A DNA stretch of 64,000 bases from Isoetes taiwanensis. Taxonomy: Eukaryota; Streptophyta; Lycopodiopsida; Isoetales; Isoetaceae. A program made the translations under genes and the position numbers. The notes beneath the pieces are model-generated. The model saw nothing but the letters and a program-made list of their open reading frames with translations. It searched no databases and was not told where the DNA came from. Of the stretch, positions 11,411 to 21,737 are shown in pieces (the stretch's first letter is position 1; the number at the start of each line of letters is the position of its first letter). The stretch is from contig JAJEKV010000010.1 of the NCBI GenBank assembly GCA_021234155.1, positions 8,545,185 through 8,609,184 of the forward strand, given 5' to 3'.

Positions 11411-11920
11411 AATAGCGTTTATTCCATGCATTTTAGAAGAGCAACGGGCCGTCAAAGAAATATTTGCAAGCATTCATTGCCATGCAATCCAGAAGAGCTA
11501 GGCGTGATGCTTTAATCATTCAACATCCATAAAATGTTCAACATCCAAAACAACATTTATTGCCATGCATTTTAGAAGAGCAACGCGTTGTCAAAATGAG
11601 ATATTCTACTTTTATTATTCAAAAAAAACCTTTGATTGATGTTCCTATGCAATCCAGAGAAATAGTTTTCGAATGTGTCGTGCCTATCCATTGGGCCGCC
11701 CATTAAGAATGATCTGTTTTTTTGTGCATTGGCCATGCCAATGTCGTACCATTTTGCCAAGTTATGCCAACGTGGCACCCTTCTCTGGCAAGTATAACCA
11801 TATATTTGGTCTAATCAAATGGCCTGGTGCTTATCCATTTTGTAGCCCATTAAGAATGTCGTGTCTTTTTGTGTTGGCCAAGCCAACATTGTACCTTTCT
11901 TTTGGCAAGTTTTTTTAGTT
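11411..11920. repeat. Two families of imperfect local repeats
   Basis: A CATGCATTTTAGAAGAGCAACG-like motif occurs near 11427, as a weaker copy (CATGCAATCCAGAAGAGCTA) near 11482, and again near 11564. Separately, CCCATTAAGAATG followed by TTTTTGTG(CA)TTGGCCA is present near 11698 and again near 11848. No terminal structure was found. Confidence 0.6.
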
Positions 11921-12327
11921 ATACTTTATTCAATGACAGGTTCTATTGTAGATGTATGATATATGCTTCCATAAATAACAATAACTATAACCATGTATTA
12001 GATCTTTCAACTTCACAATGGCATATGCATGTACTTTAGTTTTGTTGGTACCTTAGACTTTCAGAGTAAAACAAAGCTAATTTGGTAGTTCAAACATTAT
12101 TCAATATAAAGTCCTAACGACCTGAATCCTGAGCTTCCAACCATGTTATGGAACTAAATATTAACAGAAACAAGGTCATGTAGTCAGTCAAGTGTACGAT
12201 AGAAAAATCTAGCTAGATGAAGTAAATATCCAACAACTAAACCCAATCCACTTTTTAATTTAGCAAGCTATTGTACGTTCCAAACTCTACACAAATCTCC
12301 TACACTATAAGTATATGAGAACATCTT

Positions 12328-12428
12328 TCATAAGCATTTCATAAGCATCTTTCATAAGCATTTCATAAGCATCTTTCATAAGCATTTCATAAGCATTTCA
12401 TAAGTCATGCTATTTCATAAGCATCTTT
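12328..12428. repeat. Short tandem repeat (CATTTCATAAGCATCTTTCATAAG type)
   Basis: Alternating CATTTCATAAG and CATCTTTCATAAG blocks repeat several times in tandem, with a compound unit of about 25 bp. A simple minisatellite in AT-rich DNA. Confidence 0.85.
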
Positions 12429-12800
12429 CTAGCTATAATGAGAACATGTACATCCAAATTCAGCATAGTGAACAAATTCCTTGACCGCCAAGGAATATAT
12501 TGATTCTTCCATAGAGCTCTGTCAAATTATCTTCATAGTTGAATTTATCTTTTCAAGACACATTTAATATAAAATGTTCCAGTCACATTCTTCTACATTG
12601 CTTCTACCATTCTCAACTAATAAACATCGTTGCCAAGACCGTTAATCCCCAACGTCAAAAATACTTCTACTTTTGAAAATGATTGTTTCTTTCACATTAC
12701 ACCTGTGGCGCCTAACCATGAAACCATCTCTATAAAATTACCAGACAAACAAAGGCACAGTCTACCAATGAAAAAACCACCCTTCCAAATCATTACTAAA

Positions 12801-12828
12801 GCCCGGCAACGCCGGGCACCATAACTAG
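12801..12828 (+). mobile_element. Helitron-like 3' terminus
   Basis: GCCCGGC and GCCGGGC (12801-12807 and 12811-12817) form a perfect 7-bp stem with a 3-nt loop. Seven bases later comes CTAG (12825-12828), followed by T. Helitrons end in CTRR preceded by a short GC-rich hairpin and insert between A and T, so the arrangement fits. The 5' end (TC after A) was not located, and no Rep/helicase coding is visible. If real, this is the end of a non-autonomous element extending leftwards. Confidence 0.6.
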
Positions 12829-12829
12829 T

Positions 12830-14683
12830 ATTTAGAAGTACGTTGCGGTCGATTAGTATTCTTGGCATGTTTGCAACCTTTTTGCTCCTCAATATCCTTT
12901 GGCGTTTTCACATGATTGTATAATTTGATGTGTACATCTTTTGGCCCATATGGGTTTATTTAGGTCATTTAAACTATACCTGTTTTTCACTTGATGTATA
13001 CTTTTGTCATGTAGATTAATTCCCTGGTTGATGATTCTTTTTGCAAGTTGTATACTGGTGGGTAGGCGCTTTCGGCAGATGTTTGGTTTGGTCTAGTGAT
13101 ATGATGGTCTTGTTCCCTTTTGTTGCTCGTCTTTCCTTGATATATTAACAGTATGTCATATTCAGTTGCCTCTTTCTACTCTATTCCATTCGATGGTCTT
13201 TTTTGCTCTAGTTCATTTGTTTTTCCAATTGCAATCTATTATGTTTAGCACATGTTGCTTCGTTCTTTCCAGATAGTCTGTTTGTCCTTTCATTGGTTCG
13301 TTTCTCTCGTTCATATCGCCCTTGTTGGCTATAATATTGTTGTTCCTTTACATGTGGCTAGCTACATTCGTGGAGGTTCTTCTTCTTCTTATTATTATTA
13401 TTTTTGTTGTTATTCTACCCTTTTTTTTGCTGCATTGTCCAATTATTTCCTATAATATTGGCGCTCCTTAGTGGCAATACGGTCTTATTTGACCCATTTG
13501 CTCCAGTTAATTTTTTGTGTTCTCTTTACTTTTATATGATCCATTTGCTTTATCTAACCTTTGCCTTCTCTTTATTTTTATTTAATGCATTAGATCCATT
13601 GGCTTCCTTTTGACTTTTCGTGATATGCTCCTTCTATTCGTTTTCTCTGTCACTTTGTTGCGATTTTCTTCGCTTCCTTTTTCTCTATCTCTCTGTCATG
13701 TGTGTCTCATCCCGTCCAATCTTGTTTGTGTCAATTATTTCATTTGCGTTGTTGGTTCCTTTCACCTCATCCATTCCATTATATCCCTTTTGTTGGCTTT
13801 AACTCTAATATTTCTTCCATTTGTACTATGTTCCTCTTGTTACGATCCCATTTTCCTGTCAGTTTCACTTTGTTTTCTTGTTCAATGGGTCCCTTTGGTT
13901 TGATATTAACACATTCACTATTGACATTCAGCACTCTGTTGACCCTTGCAGATTCATTGTTCCATTTTGCTTCCATATTTCATGTTCATTTGGTTTTTGC
14001 ATGTCCAGTTGTCGCCATGTTAAACTCGTCACTGTTCTTCCCACTCTTTCTACCATTGACTCGTAATCCTCTTGAGATTCATCATACTACTGTTTTCCAT
14101 TGTTGGGTCGAAATCTATTTACATACTATGTTGTCATTTAGATGATGGCGAGGGGATAGCTATCTTGACTTCGAGGAAAGGGGTGTAAGGATTCTTGATT
14201 GTATATTTGGTGAGTAAGGTTCGCATTAAATATTTTCACTTCATCGATTCTTATATAGTTTTATTCATATAGTTTTCTTTCACCATCGAGATTCTACATA
14301 GTTTGTTTAATGCGGAATTTGGTTATATGCATCTAGTAGATAATGTGTGTAGTGCATGGTTTTGGTTGTGCCGTAGGATTTGTACATGTGCCTATCTGGT
14401 TTCATCTGGCACATTAAGTATTCTTCTCCATAGATCCATTCTTAGCATTGATTTCTTTTATAACTCATTTGTTTCATTTGACCACTTGATCCACGTTAGG
14501 GATGTCTTGTATATTGTTCGTGGATTTTGTTGTTCCAATCATCGTACCTCTTTATGGTCATCTGCAGTTACCTCCATCATTGCTCAAGCAAGTTTTGGAT
14601 ATTGATGGACCATATATTCCATTTTTTCTTCTCTCGTTTTACGATACTCTCTTATAGTTGTTCCATACTTAGGTTTCTCATCT
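12830..14683. other. Pyrimidine-rich degenerate repeat tract, left part
   Basis: The plus strand is strikingly rich in T and C over about 1.8 kb, with recurring words such as CCATTTGCTT, TTGCAGATTCATTG and CTTCATTCC-type blocks. Several hydrophobic open frames (for example 13252-14145) are by-products of this composition. The tract continues at 24321, so the LTR element at 14689-24315 was inserted into it. Confidence 0.6.
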
Positions 14684-14688
14684 CAGTG

Positions 14689-15284
14689 TGTTAGTCCTGT
14701 GCCTCCTGGTACAGGACTATTCATGCATATGACGGACCAGGTCAAGGCCAAGGATCCACAACCGGCGGGTCGATTCGTCCAGGCTCAGAAGAAGACCAAA
14801 GCGTACCAGCCAGACAAAGACCACGCTGGCGTCAACAAAGAGGCTTCGGACAAGTGATGACCCGTCACCGCCCGCGTCGGCGTCAGCGTGATTTCGTGGC
14901 TTTTCAAGAGGCACTTGCCAAAGATTCCTGCAAATCGGGCCTCCTTCCGTGAGTCGGCACCGAAATCATCCCGTCAGTGTTCATATTGGGCCAAAGGCGA
15001 TTGTACTATATATATGAGTAGAACTAGCACATGAGATTTTAGATGAGTTTTGAGTCTTGTCTCACTTCAGTTTTCTCTCGATTGCGAGAGCTCATGTATT
15101 TTCATTGATATCAAGGAAGTTTATCTCATTATTGCGATCTCATTGTTCTCTTTTTGTTCTATTCTCCTTTTCTTGTTCTTTTCTTGCAAATCCCGCGTGA
15201 CATAGCTCCCGGATTCTCCTGTTAGATCCAAGGGTCCTCACAGAGGGCTGTCTTGCAGGAGTTCCCGAACCCAGACCCCAAACA
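14689..15284 (+). repeat. 5' LTR of the 14689-24315 element
   Basis: 596 bp, TGTTAG...AAACA. The second half is almost identical to the 3' LTR, including a TATATATA box at 15007-15014. The GC-rich first half differs from the 3' LTR by many small indels. Confidence 0.93.
15007..15014 (+). promoter_or_regulatory. LTR TATA box
   Basis: TATATATA, conserved in the 3' LTR, about 270 bp before the end of the LTR. This is the expected core promoter of the element's transcript. Confidence 0.5.
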
Positions 15285-15285
15285 C

Positions 15286-15303
15286 TGTCGCCGCTGCCGG
15301 GTC
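15286..15303 (+). other. Primer-binding site, tRNA-Asp type
   Basis: TGTCGCCGCTGCCGGGTC lies one base after the 5' LTR and closely resembles the TGGCGCCGTTGCCGGGGA site used by Athila/Tat-type plant elements. A few mismatches are present. Confidence 0.65.
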
Positions 15304-15319
15304 TGATTTTTCTTCCATC

Positions 15320-17109
15320 ATGTCCACTCGAGGTTTCACTCCTGAAGAACTCCTCTGCCAAACGGCGGCTCGTCTCGAGCGCCATCAATGACGCGAGGCT
15401 GTTAGGGATATGTATGACACTGCTTATGACATTGAGGGAGGTCGTATCCGCTCAAGAGCTCAGTCGGCACCTCCTACCCCTCGTGTTCATTCTCGACCAG
15501 GGTCTCCCCCGGTGTGTCGTCATTGTTCCCAACCGCAATCTCCACAACATACCCCTGTTCAGCCCACGCCTCACTATTTCCAGACTCCTGACAGCACCTA
15601 TATCAATATCCCTTCAGGTCACACCCCTCTTCCATCACAACCTTCTTCACCTCCGGGTGGGATGGGCTACCATCAAGTGTCTTTTGGCCCTTCCCACGTT
15701 CACGACTTTCAGTCTTCTCCATCTTTTCAGCATGCTCTTCCTATTTATCAAACCACTGATCTCAAGCCTAATGTGGACGGCTCCCAAGGCCCTTCCCCAC
15801 CAGATGTTGCTTTTCTTTGGACCTCATGTTTTTACATTCGCCCCCAGCTCTCGACCTCGGGCTGTTCCACCTCTCTATGCTTCCACTTATCCTCCAACAA
15901 ATCCACCTGTCTATGCGTCGGTTCCACCTTCACCTCCAACTCCTAATTTGAAGTGACTTATCCAACTTTCGGTAACACTAAAGGCAAACCTCTCGGATCG
16001 AGTGCTCAAGCCCACATGGAGGAATTTGAAGCCTTGGCCATTCGAATGGTCATGCGCGCGACCACAACTCAAATTCCACATCTTTTTTAGACCACGCCTG
16101 GCCCCTCACCCGATGGTTAATGGCCAACAAAAGTCACCGGAAATGAGTTGGCAAGAAATGAAAAGCGCCTTCTGTCTCATTATGGCACCACGGACGATGA
16201 TCGCCACTCCTCAAGCAACTCAATGACCTTCAACAAGAGCCCGCGAGTCGGCCCGGATTTTGCGGGCCATCTTCACATTCTCCGTCGGTAAAACTACGGA
16301 GTACCCCACCGCAGCCGATCCTCATCCGGTTTTACGCAGGGTCTTCCTCCCGCCATTAAGCCTCATGACGAATACACCGTCCCCAAGTCTCCGAGCGGGC
16401 CATTGAATTGGTCAATCACTCGAGTCAACGTTTCTTCACGGGTGTAGCTCTTCGTGAACTCCCTTCATGCCACCGTCATGGTTCCCCGAACTCGCTCAAC
16501 AACCTCCCACAACGCGCTCACATCTGGTGTATTATTTGTAAATATCAAGGTCATCTGGCCAATGAATGCAACGCCTCCAATGGACCTCCTCATTGTAAAA
16601 GATGCAATATGTGCAATCATGCCACGGAAGAATGCACTCGTTCTCATCCTACACCTTTTCGCAATAAAATGGTCTTTCAAGTCCAGACCACCCCTCAACA
16701 ACAGCAGTCATATCAGCCTCAGCAATATCAAAATCAACAACCGCAGCAGTATCAACAAACACAGCAATCTCAGCAGCTACGGGAACAAGGCAATCGTCCT
16801 CCCTTTGACCCTTCAAAAGCTCAATGTTATCATTGTCATGAATGGGGTCACACCACCACGGCGTGTCCTCAACTTCCTCAAGTTCAAGTCCAACTTCCAG
16901 GTTCAAATCAACCTGCTTCTGTCCGCCTCACGGCCTACCAACTGTGGGTAGCAAATGGCAAACAAGGCCCCCGTCCTGTTTTGCGAAAGCCTCCACGGCC
17001 GCCTCAACAACAGCGACCTCAGCAGGCCGCCTCTACATCCAATCCTATGGACCAACAAGCTCAAGAAGAGATTTATCGGGCCCTCAACCCTCCAGTCCAG
17101 CCGGTCTAG
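15320..17109 (+). pseudogene. gag polyprotein, multiply interrupted
   Basis: The likely start is ATG at 15320 (MSTRGFTPEELL), 35 bp after the LTR. The first frame runs to 15946 with one internal TGA at 15389-15391, at a place where CGA would give arginine. Near 15825 a frame change leads to a proline-rich stretch. The capsid part (PTFGNTKGKPLG near 15961) is broken by further frameshifts. The C-terminal frame, 16408-17109, has three CX2CX4HX4C zinc knuckles (CIICKYQGH..., CKRCNMCNH..., CYHCHEWGH...) and a glutamine-rich linker between the second and third. Gag forms the particle that packages element RNA. Three knuckles are more than the usual one or two. Confidence 0.85.
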
Positions 17110-17639
17110 TGGGTTGGTCTCCGTTCTGGCGTCACACTAGGGCTTCACGCCCTTTGACTATCATTCCTCATGACACGCAACCCGCCTTTCTTTGTGAAAC
17201 CATTCCTCATGGCGATGACAAAAAGTTCGCCGCGCGACCCGATCTTGACAAACTCATGCCTCACGTCATGCCTAAGGTGAGACGAAGCATTCTGAAGCTC
17301 ATGCAGGCTGCAGAAGGTCGCACATTGGCAAATGTTCATGCCACTACTCGAGCTCGGCGTCGGTGAGCCGTCATCATCCACTAGTGTCCGCTCTCACACG
17401 TATCCCAATATTGCTGCTGAGGTCGAGCTTCTCAAAGAAGTCTCCTTCTTTACCACGGAACTCAGGCTCCACCGGACCTGCGGACCCTTTTCACATGTTC
17501 CTTTGGAACTTCGGGAAGAACTTGCCAAGATCAAGATTCCTTTGAGTTCCGCCACCATTTTGAAACTCGTCCGGCTCTCAAAGATCGGGTTACCTCTTCC
17601 CACGGTTACGGTTGGAGCTGTTGCAACTTCAACACCCCG

Positions 17640-18836
17640 GGTGCATGCCACGGTGGGCAATCGATAAAGTCAATCATGTTCAAATTGATGGTGGTAGTCT
17701 TTGTCAATCTCATTCTTGATAAACTCCGGGCTTAACGGGCATCAAACAATTATCACCGCGGTGCCCTTTATGACATCAAGTTGGCCAATGGCCATATCCA
17801 AGACCTCAAGGCGTCACTCCTCTTCTACATATCAGCATTGGTGATCTCAAATTCCCTTTGAATTTGGAGTTTGAAAGCCGGAGAGGATCACGGTGATTAT
17901 GAAATGCTTGTTGGCACCCTTTTCTCCGGCGGGCCAAAGAGTATTCATTCTTGGGCCACGGACCAACTTGTTATCATCGATGGCCATCTCAATGCCACCA
18001 TGGATTTGAACGGCCAACTGATCTCGTCGAGAATCTTTGAACCTTCCATCTCGACACCGACTTCGGAAGAAGCACAAAATATTTATCATGTTCAAGCTCC
18101 TCCAGTGGTCTCCCTCTCTCATCTTACCACGGTATCTTTGATCCTTGGGGTGACATGGCGCCTCGACCCGGGACCGGTGCCGTGGCTCTCTTGGACCCTT
18201 ACGGCTTCTTCTGCAATCGCATTCAACGTCTTGATCATTTTTCGACCCAATTCCTTCTTGAGAAAAGGTTGATGTTCATCGCCGTCATGCGGCAACCCTT
18301 GCTTGATGACGCCGCCGTGCCTCTTTTCTCCACAACGCAAAATCTTTGCTCCTCCCGCCATGCTTCAGACCTCCTCGCTCATCGGGTTCGGGACCGCTGA
18401 GGTTGTTCCTCACATTCAAACTCCCGGCGGGAAATCATGGACATAGGAAACAATCAACCCGTCCGCTTAGTCGCTAAACTTCCACCAACCTATAAAACGC
18501 CACCAGTTGTGCTTCAAGAAATTCAAACATATTTTTGCTTGGAGCTACAAAGACCTTCGAGGTATCAAAAAGAATTGGGGAACTCACCATTCTTACCAAA
18601 TCGATGCAAGACCAATCTAGCAACGACAAGCAGGGCTCAACCCAAATTACCGTGGACCGCGTCAAGGCTGAAATTGACAAACTCTTGGTCTGGCGGCCTG
18701 ATTTATGAGGTCAAACATTACGAATGGTTGAGCCCCCATCGTCATTGCTCTCAAACACAATGGTAAGATCTGCGTTTTGCGTGGATTACCGAAAAACTCA
18801 ATCAAGCCACGGGCGTGATCACTTTTCCGCTTCCCC
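17640..18836 (+). pseudogene. Protease and N-terminal reverse transcriptase, frameshifted
   Basis: A retropepsin active-site motif appears as VQIDGGS at about 17671-17690, with the normal continuation CNLILDKL in another frame. Downstream, DIKLANGHIQ and later WSYKDLRG (near 18550) and the VKAEIDKLL region mark the end of protease and the start of RT. The RT fingers follow in alternating frames (EWLSPIVIALKHNGKIC, then VDYRK near 18781). Homology stops after PFPLPH-like text near 18836 and jumps directly to the C-terminal flank of the integrase zinc finger. The YxDD-bearing palm, thumb, RNase H and integrase zinc finger are therefore missing. No frame is intact. Confidence 0.75.
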
Positions 18837-18889
18837 ATCGTGTGGCGTCTGCTGGCGTGGGGAAAGCCCACCCACGTGGCGACGCTCTT

Positions 18890-19830
18890 CCCTTGGCGCC
18901 GGTCGCCACGCCACACCCCTTCAGCAAATGGGGAATGGATTACGTGGGGTCCATGGACCCCACCGGCGGCTTTACCGTGCGGATTATATTCTGGTCATCA
19001 CGAATTATGCTACTAAATGGGCGGAAGCTTGTGCACTTCCTGACAACACCACTGCCAGCACAGCCAAGGTTCTCTACACGCACATCATCACGTGTTTTGG
19101 TTGTCCCACGGAACTTGTTAGTGATCGTGGCGTGCATTTTGTCAACCATACTATTAAGGAGCTGACGGATTATCTTCACATCCAACACCGGAAGAGTACA
19201 CCCTATTATCCTCAAGGAAATGGCTTGGCTGAAAGTACCAACAAAACTCTCATCACTGTTCTAAAGAAAATTTGTGACACTTCTCGCACAGATTGGCAAG
19301 AAAAGTTGCCTACTGTTCTTTGGGCTTACAACACTAGTTTCAAAATCGCTACGGGTCACACTCCTTTCAAACTGGTTTATGGTCAAGAAGCTCTTATGCC
19401 TTTTGAATATATTCTTCCAACTCTCCGTTTTCAACTCGCTACCGCACACAATCCACCTGCTGCACTCAAGGAACGGGTTTATCAATTGGAACAGTTGGAT
19501 GAACTTAGGCGAGATGCTTATATTCGTGTTCTTCATGGACAACAGTTGCAGAAATCATTGCATGACAAACGACTTAAGACAAAAACATTCAAAGAAGGCG
19601 ATTTAGTTCTTCTTTATGATTCACGTTACAAAAATTTTCCGGGCAAGTTAAAGTTCCGATGGCTTGGTCCTTATCAAATTACTCAAGTTGTTCAACCAAG
19701 TGTTTTCAAGCTCGCTAAGTTAGATGGCACTCCCTTACCTACATTGGTTAATGGCTTTTGCCTCAAACAATTTCATACAACTGAAAGTGAAAATCATCCA
19801 CCAGATGCAGTTCGCATACAGAACAAATGA
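18890..19830 (+). CDS. Integrase core and C-terminal domain, intact frame
   Basis: One open frame (from 18724) covers the integrase from PLAPVATPHPFSKWG onward. All three catalytic residues are seen: D in GMDYVGS, D in VSDRGVHF, and E in GNGLAESTNK. The LPTVLWAYNTSF segment and the C-terminal GDLVLLYDSR, GKLKFRWLGPY and FKLAKLDGTPL signatures of the GPF/GPY-type C-terminal domain follow. The N-terminal HHCC zinc finger is absent because of the deletion upstream. The frame is unbroken to a TGA at 19828-19830, in contrast with the rest of the element. It would not be expressed as a normal Gag-Pol product. Confidence 0.85.
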
Positions 19831-20771
19831 TATAGTGACTAAACGGCGGCATATTTATATTATAAAGGTGAAATTTTTACAAAATGTGAGCAGGGCCCAT
19901 CTATTTTCGCTATGGGCAGAGCCCTATTTACAAAAATGGGCTGAGAGCCCTATCTACTAAGTCCTAAGGAGAAAACCCCTCTACTCCCGGGTTTGGAGCG
20001 GAGGTGATATGCGAGGATGTGGTAGTAATTCTGCTTTCGGGGTCCCAGCAGTGCGTAATCACCTCCATCCCATTGGTGTGGGGATCGGGATGCTCACCAT
20101 CCCCAAGACACCACCGGCCCATGGCAATGCCGCGGTTGTGGCACCGCCGCAGGTCCAAGCGATCCATCTTGCATGTAATCCACTCCGTGCGGTTAGGCGG
20201 CATAGTGCACTTGTGTCGCAGTCCGGCCCGGATATACCGAGCGCCATCGGTGTCTCCGCTTCCACCATCGTTAGCCTTATATAGCCAACCGGGACCTCCT
20301 CCCGGCGTGGACCAATCAGAAATTTCGCCAGCGTGTTTGCAATGCAAGGCGTTTCTAAATGAGGAATCTTTTTCTCCCGCCCGCAGATCTAGTCGAGGTA
20401 CCTTCCGACACCTTCGTTTTAATGATATCCCGCCCGAGTTGCCCGACATTAAATGACATTCCTTCTTTTCCGCCCGTCGAACATTAATGTCGCGTCCTTT
20501 AAGCCCGGTATCACATCCGATCATTCTCTTCGTCTCATTGCCCGCCGTTCCTTGCTTCTCCTTTTTTGTTTGGGGACTTAGCCAAAATTTTGCCTCTCAA
20601 TCGCCTACTTAGCCATCCCGCCACGGCATCATCAGCGGTTGCCGGTTAAGCCCTCATCATGCCCTTTGCCTACACTTGCGCCCTAAAACCTTTTAGTCTA
20701 TCTGCGCCTTCATCTTACGTTCTCTGCTCTCGCCTTCTCGAGGCGGTTCCTTACGTTCGGCGCTCTTCGCC
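19831..20771. other. Non-coding spacer of the retrotransposon, GC-rich
   Basis: Between integrase and the downstream ORF. It is GC-rich in the middle (20000-20300) and then has TA/CT-rich text up to the next start codon. Open frames here (for example minus strand 19964-20524) show no family motif. The position suits a leader or promoter for the downstream ORF, but no motif proves this. Confidence 0.4.
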
Positions 20772-21467
20772 ATGGCTGCACCCAAATTTCCTACACTTCA
20801 AGCTTCTGCTCCAAGGGATGCGACTCTTTTCGAGTCTGTGTCTTTCTCGACGCCCACCTTTCGCGAGGCCCTTGTTGGTCCGAGTCGGGAAGTAGCGGAA
20901 CGCCAGAAGCTTTACGAATTCTCGCAAATGGAGCTCCCGGCCCCAAATCCGGAGCAATTGAAGCAGTTTATCGCTCACATCGTCAACAGCCCGGAAGGAC
21001 TTGCTACGGTGGTCGATGGCACCACCATTTTGCTCACACAGCCTTTGATTTCTGAGGTATTCCGTATTCCCTTGCAAAAACCTTCTGTATCTTGGGCTGC
21101 TTTACAGGACATGGACGTCACTCAGTTCGGTGCTCCTTCTTATCAAGCAAACCAGCATCGCCTCACCAATATTGCAAAGTCACATGACACTTTTGTGAAG
21201 TTTCACGTGGCGCCGTTGCTTGGGTATTCTATCAAAAACACCCATATCAATAAGCCGTTCTATAATATGGTGATCACCGCCATCCGCTCAATCTCCATAT
21301 TGATTGGCCCGGATGTTATTCTACCCTTCTTCATGAAGTTGACCGCGTTCGGGCTGCCCCCTCCCTACGGACATGAAGCCTCGGTGGGTGGCCATCTTCC
21401 AGGCACTCATCGGGTCATTATCTTTACGTTCACGAGACCCCTTCCACTTCTCATGCCTCCCACTTAG
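20772..21467 (+). CDS. Post-integrase ORF, first part, unknown retrotransposon protein
   Basis: ATG at 20772 (MAAPKFPTLQAS) opens a 231-residue frame. A globular part includes FSQMELPAPNPEQLKQFI and FVKFHVAPLLGYSI, and ends with KPFYNMVITAIRSISIL and LPFFMKLTAFGLPPP. This resembles the extra sense-strand ORF placed after integrase in Tat/Athila-type elements (in some called env-like, in others similar to a plant transposon-protein domain). I see no signal peptide or convincing membrane anchor, so I do not call it env. The frame is broken after about residue 205, and downstream pieces continue in other frames. Confidence 0.55.
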   Translation: MAAPKFPTLQASAPRDATLFESVSFSTPTFREALVGPSREVAERQKLYEFSQMELPAPNPEQLKQFIAHIVNSPEGLATVVDGTTILLTQPLISEVFRIPLQKPSVSWAALQDMDVTQFGAPSYQANQHRLTNIAKSHDTFVKFHVAPLLGYSIKNTHINKPFYNMVITAIRSISILIGPDVILPFFMKLTAFGLPPPYGHEASVGGHLPGTHRVIIFTFTRPLPLLMPPT

Positions 21468-21737
21468 CGGTCTGCGCATTCCCGGCGTCAAAACCAACGG
21501 TACCTTCCGCGGGACTTCCCACGGTCATGTTCAAAACCGGACCACGCGTGTCACTGTCTCCTCTTCCTCCCACTTTGAAACCCGCTTCCCACTTCCCGTC
21601 ATGCCTCCCAACAATCTCGGACAAAGCGACAGCGGGGCGGCACCTCAAATCCTCGCCAGCTTCTATACCAATTCAGCCGGGATGTTCAAAGCTGCCGCCT
21701 GCTGCGATTACAAGCATCGCAGGGGCAGCTCTCATGA

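Noticed and set aside
5304-12428. CRISPR-like arrays among the short repeats
   Set aside because: The repeats are two-copy duplications or uninterrupted tandem units with no regular unique spacers, in plant-type nuclear DNA.
13252-14145. Several hydrophobic ORFs resembling membrane proteins
   Set aside because: The tract is pyrimidine-rich, which yields Phe/Leu/Ser-rich frames without stops. The frames overlap each other and lack start context or conserved motifs.
19964-20524. 186-residue minus-strand ORF
   Set aside because: It lies antisense inside the retrotransposon spacer, has no recognisable motif, and coincides with a GC-rich stretch where stop codons are rare.
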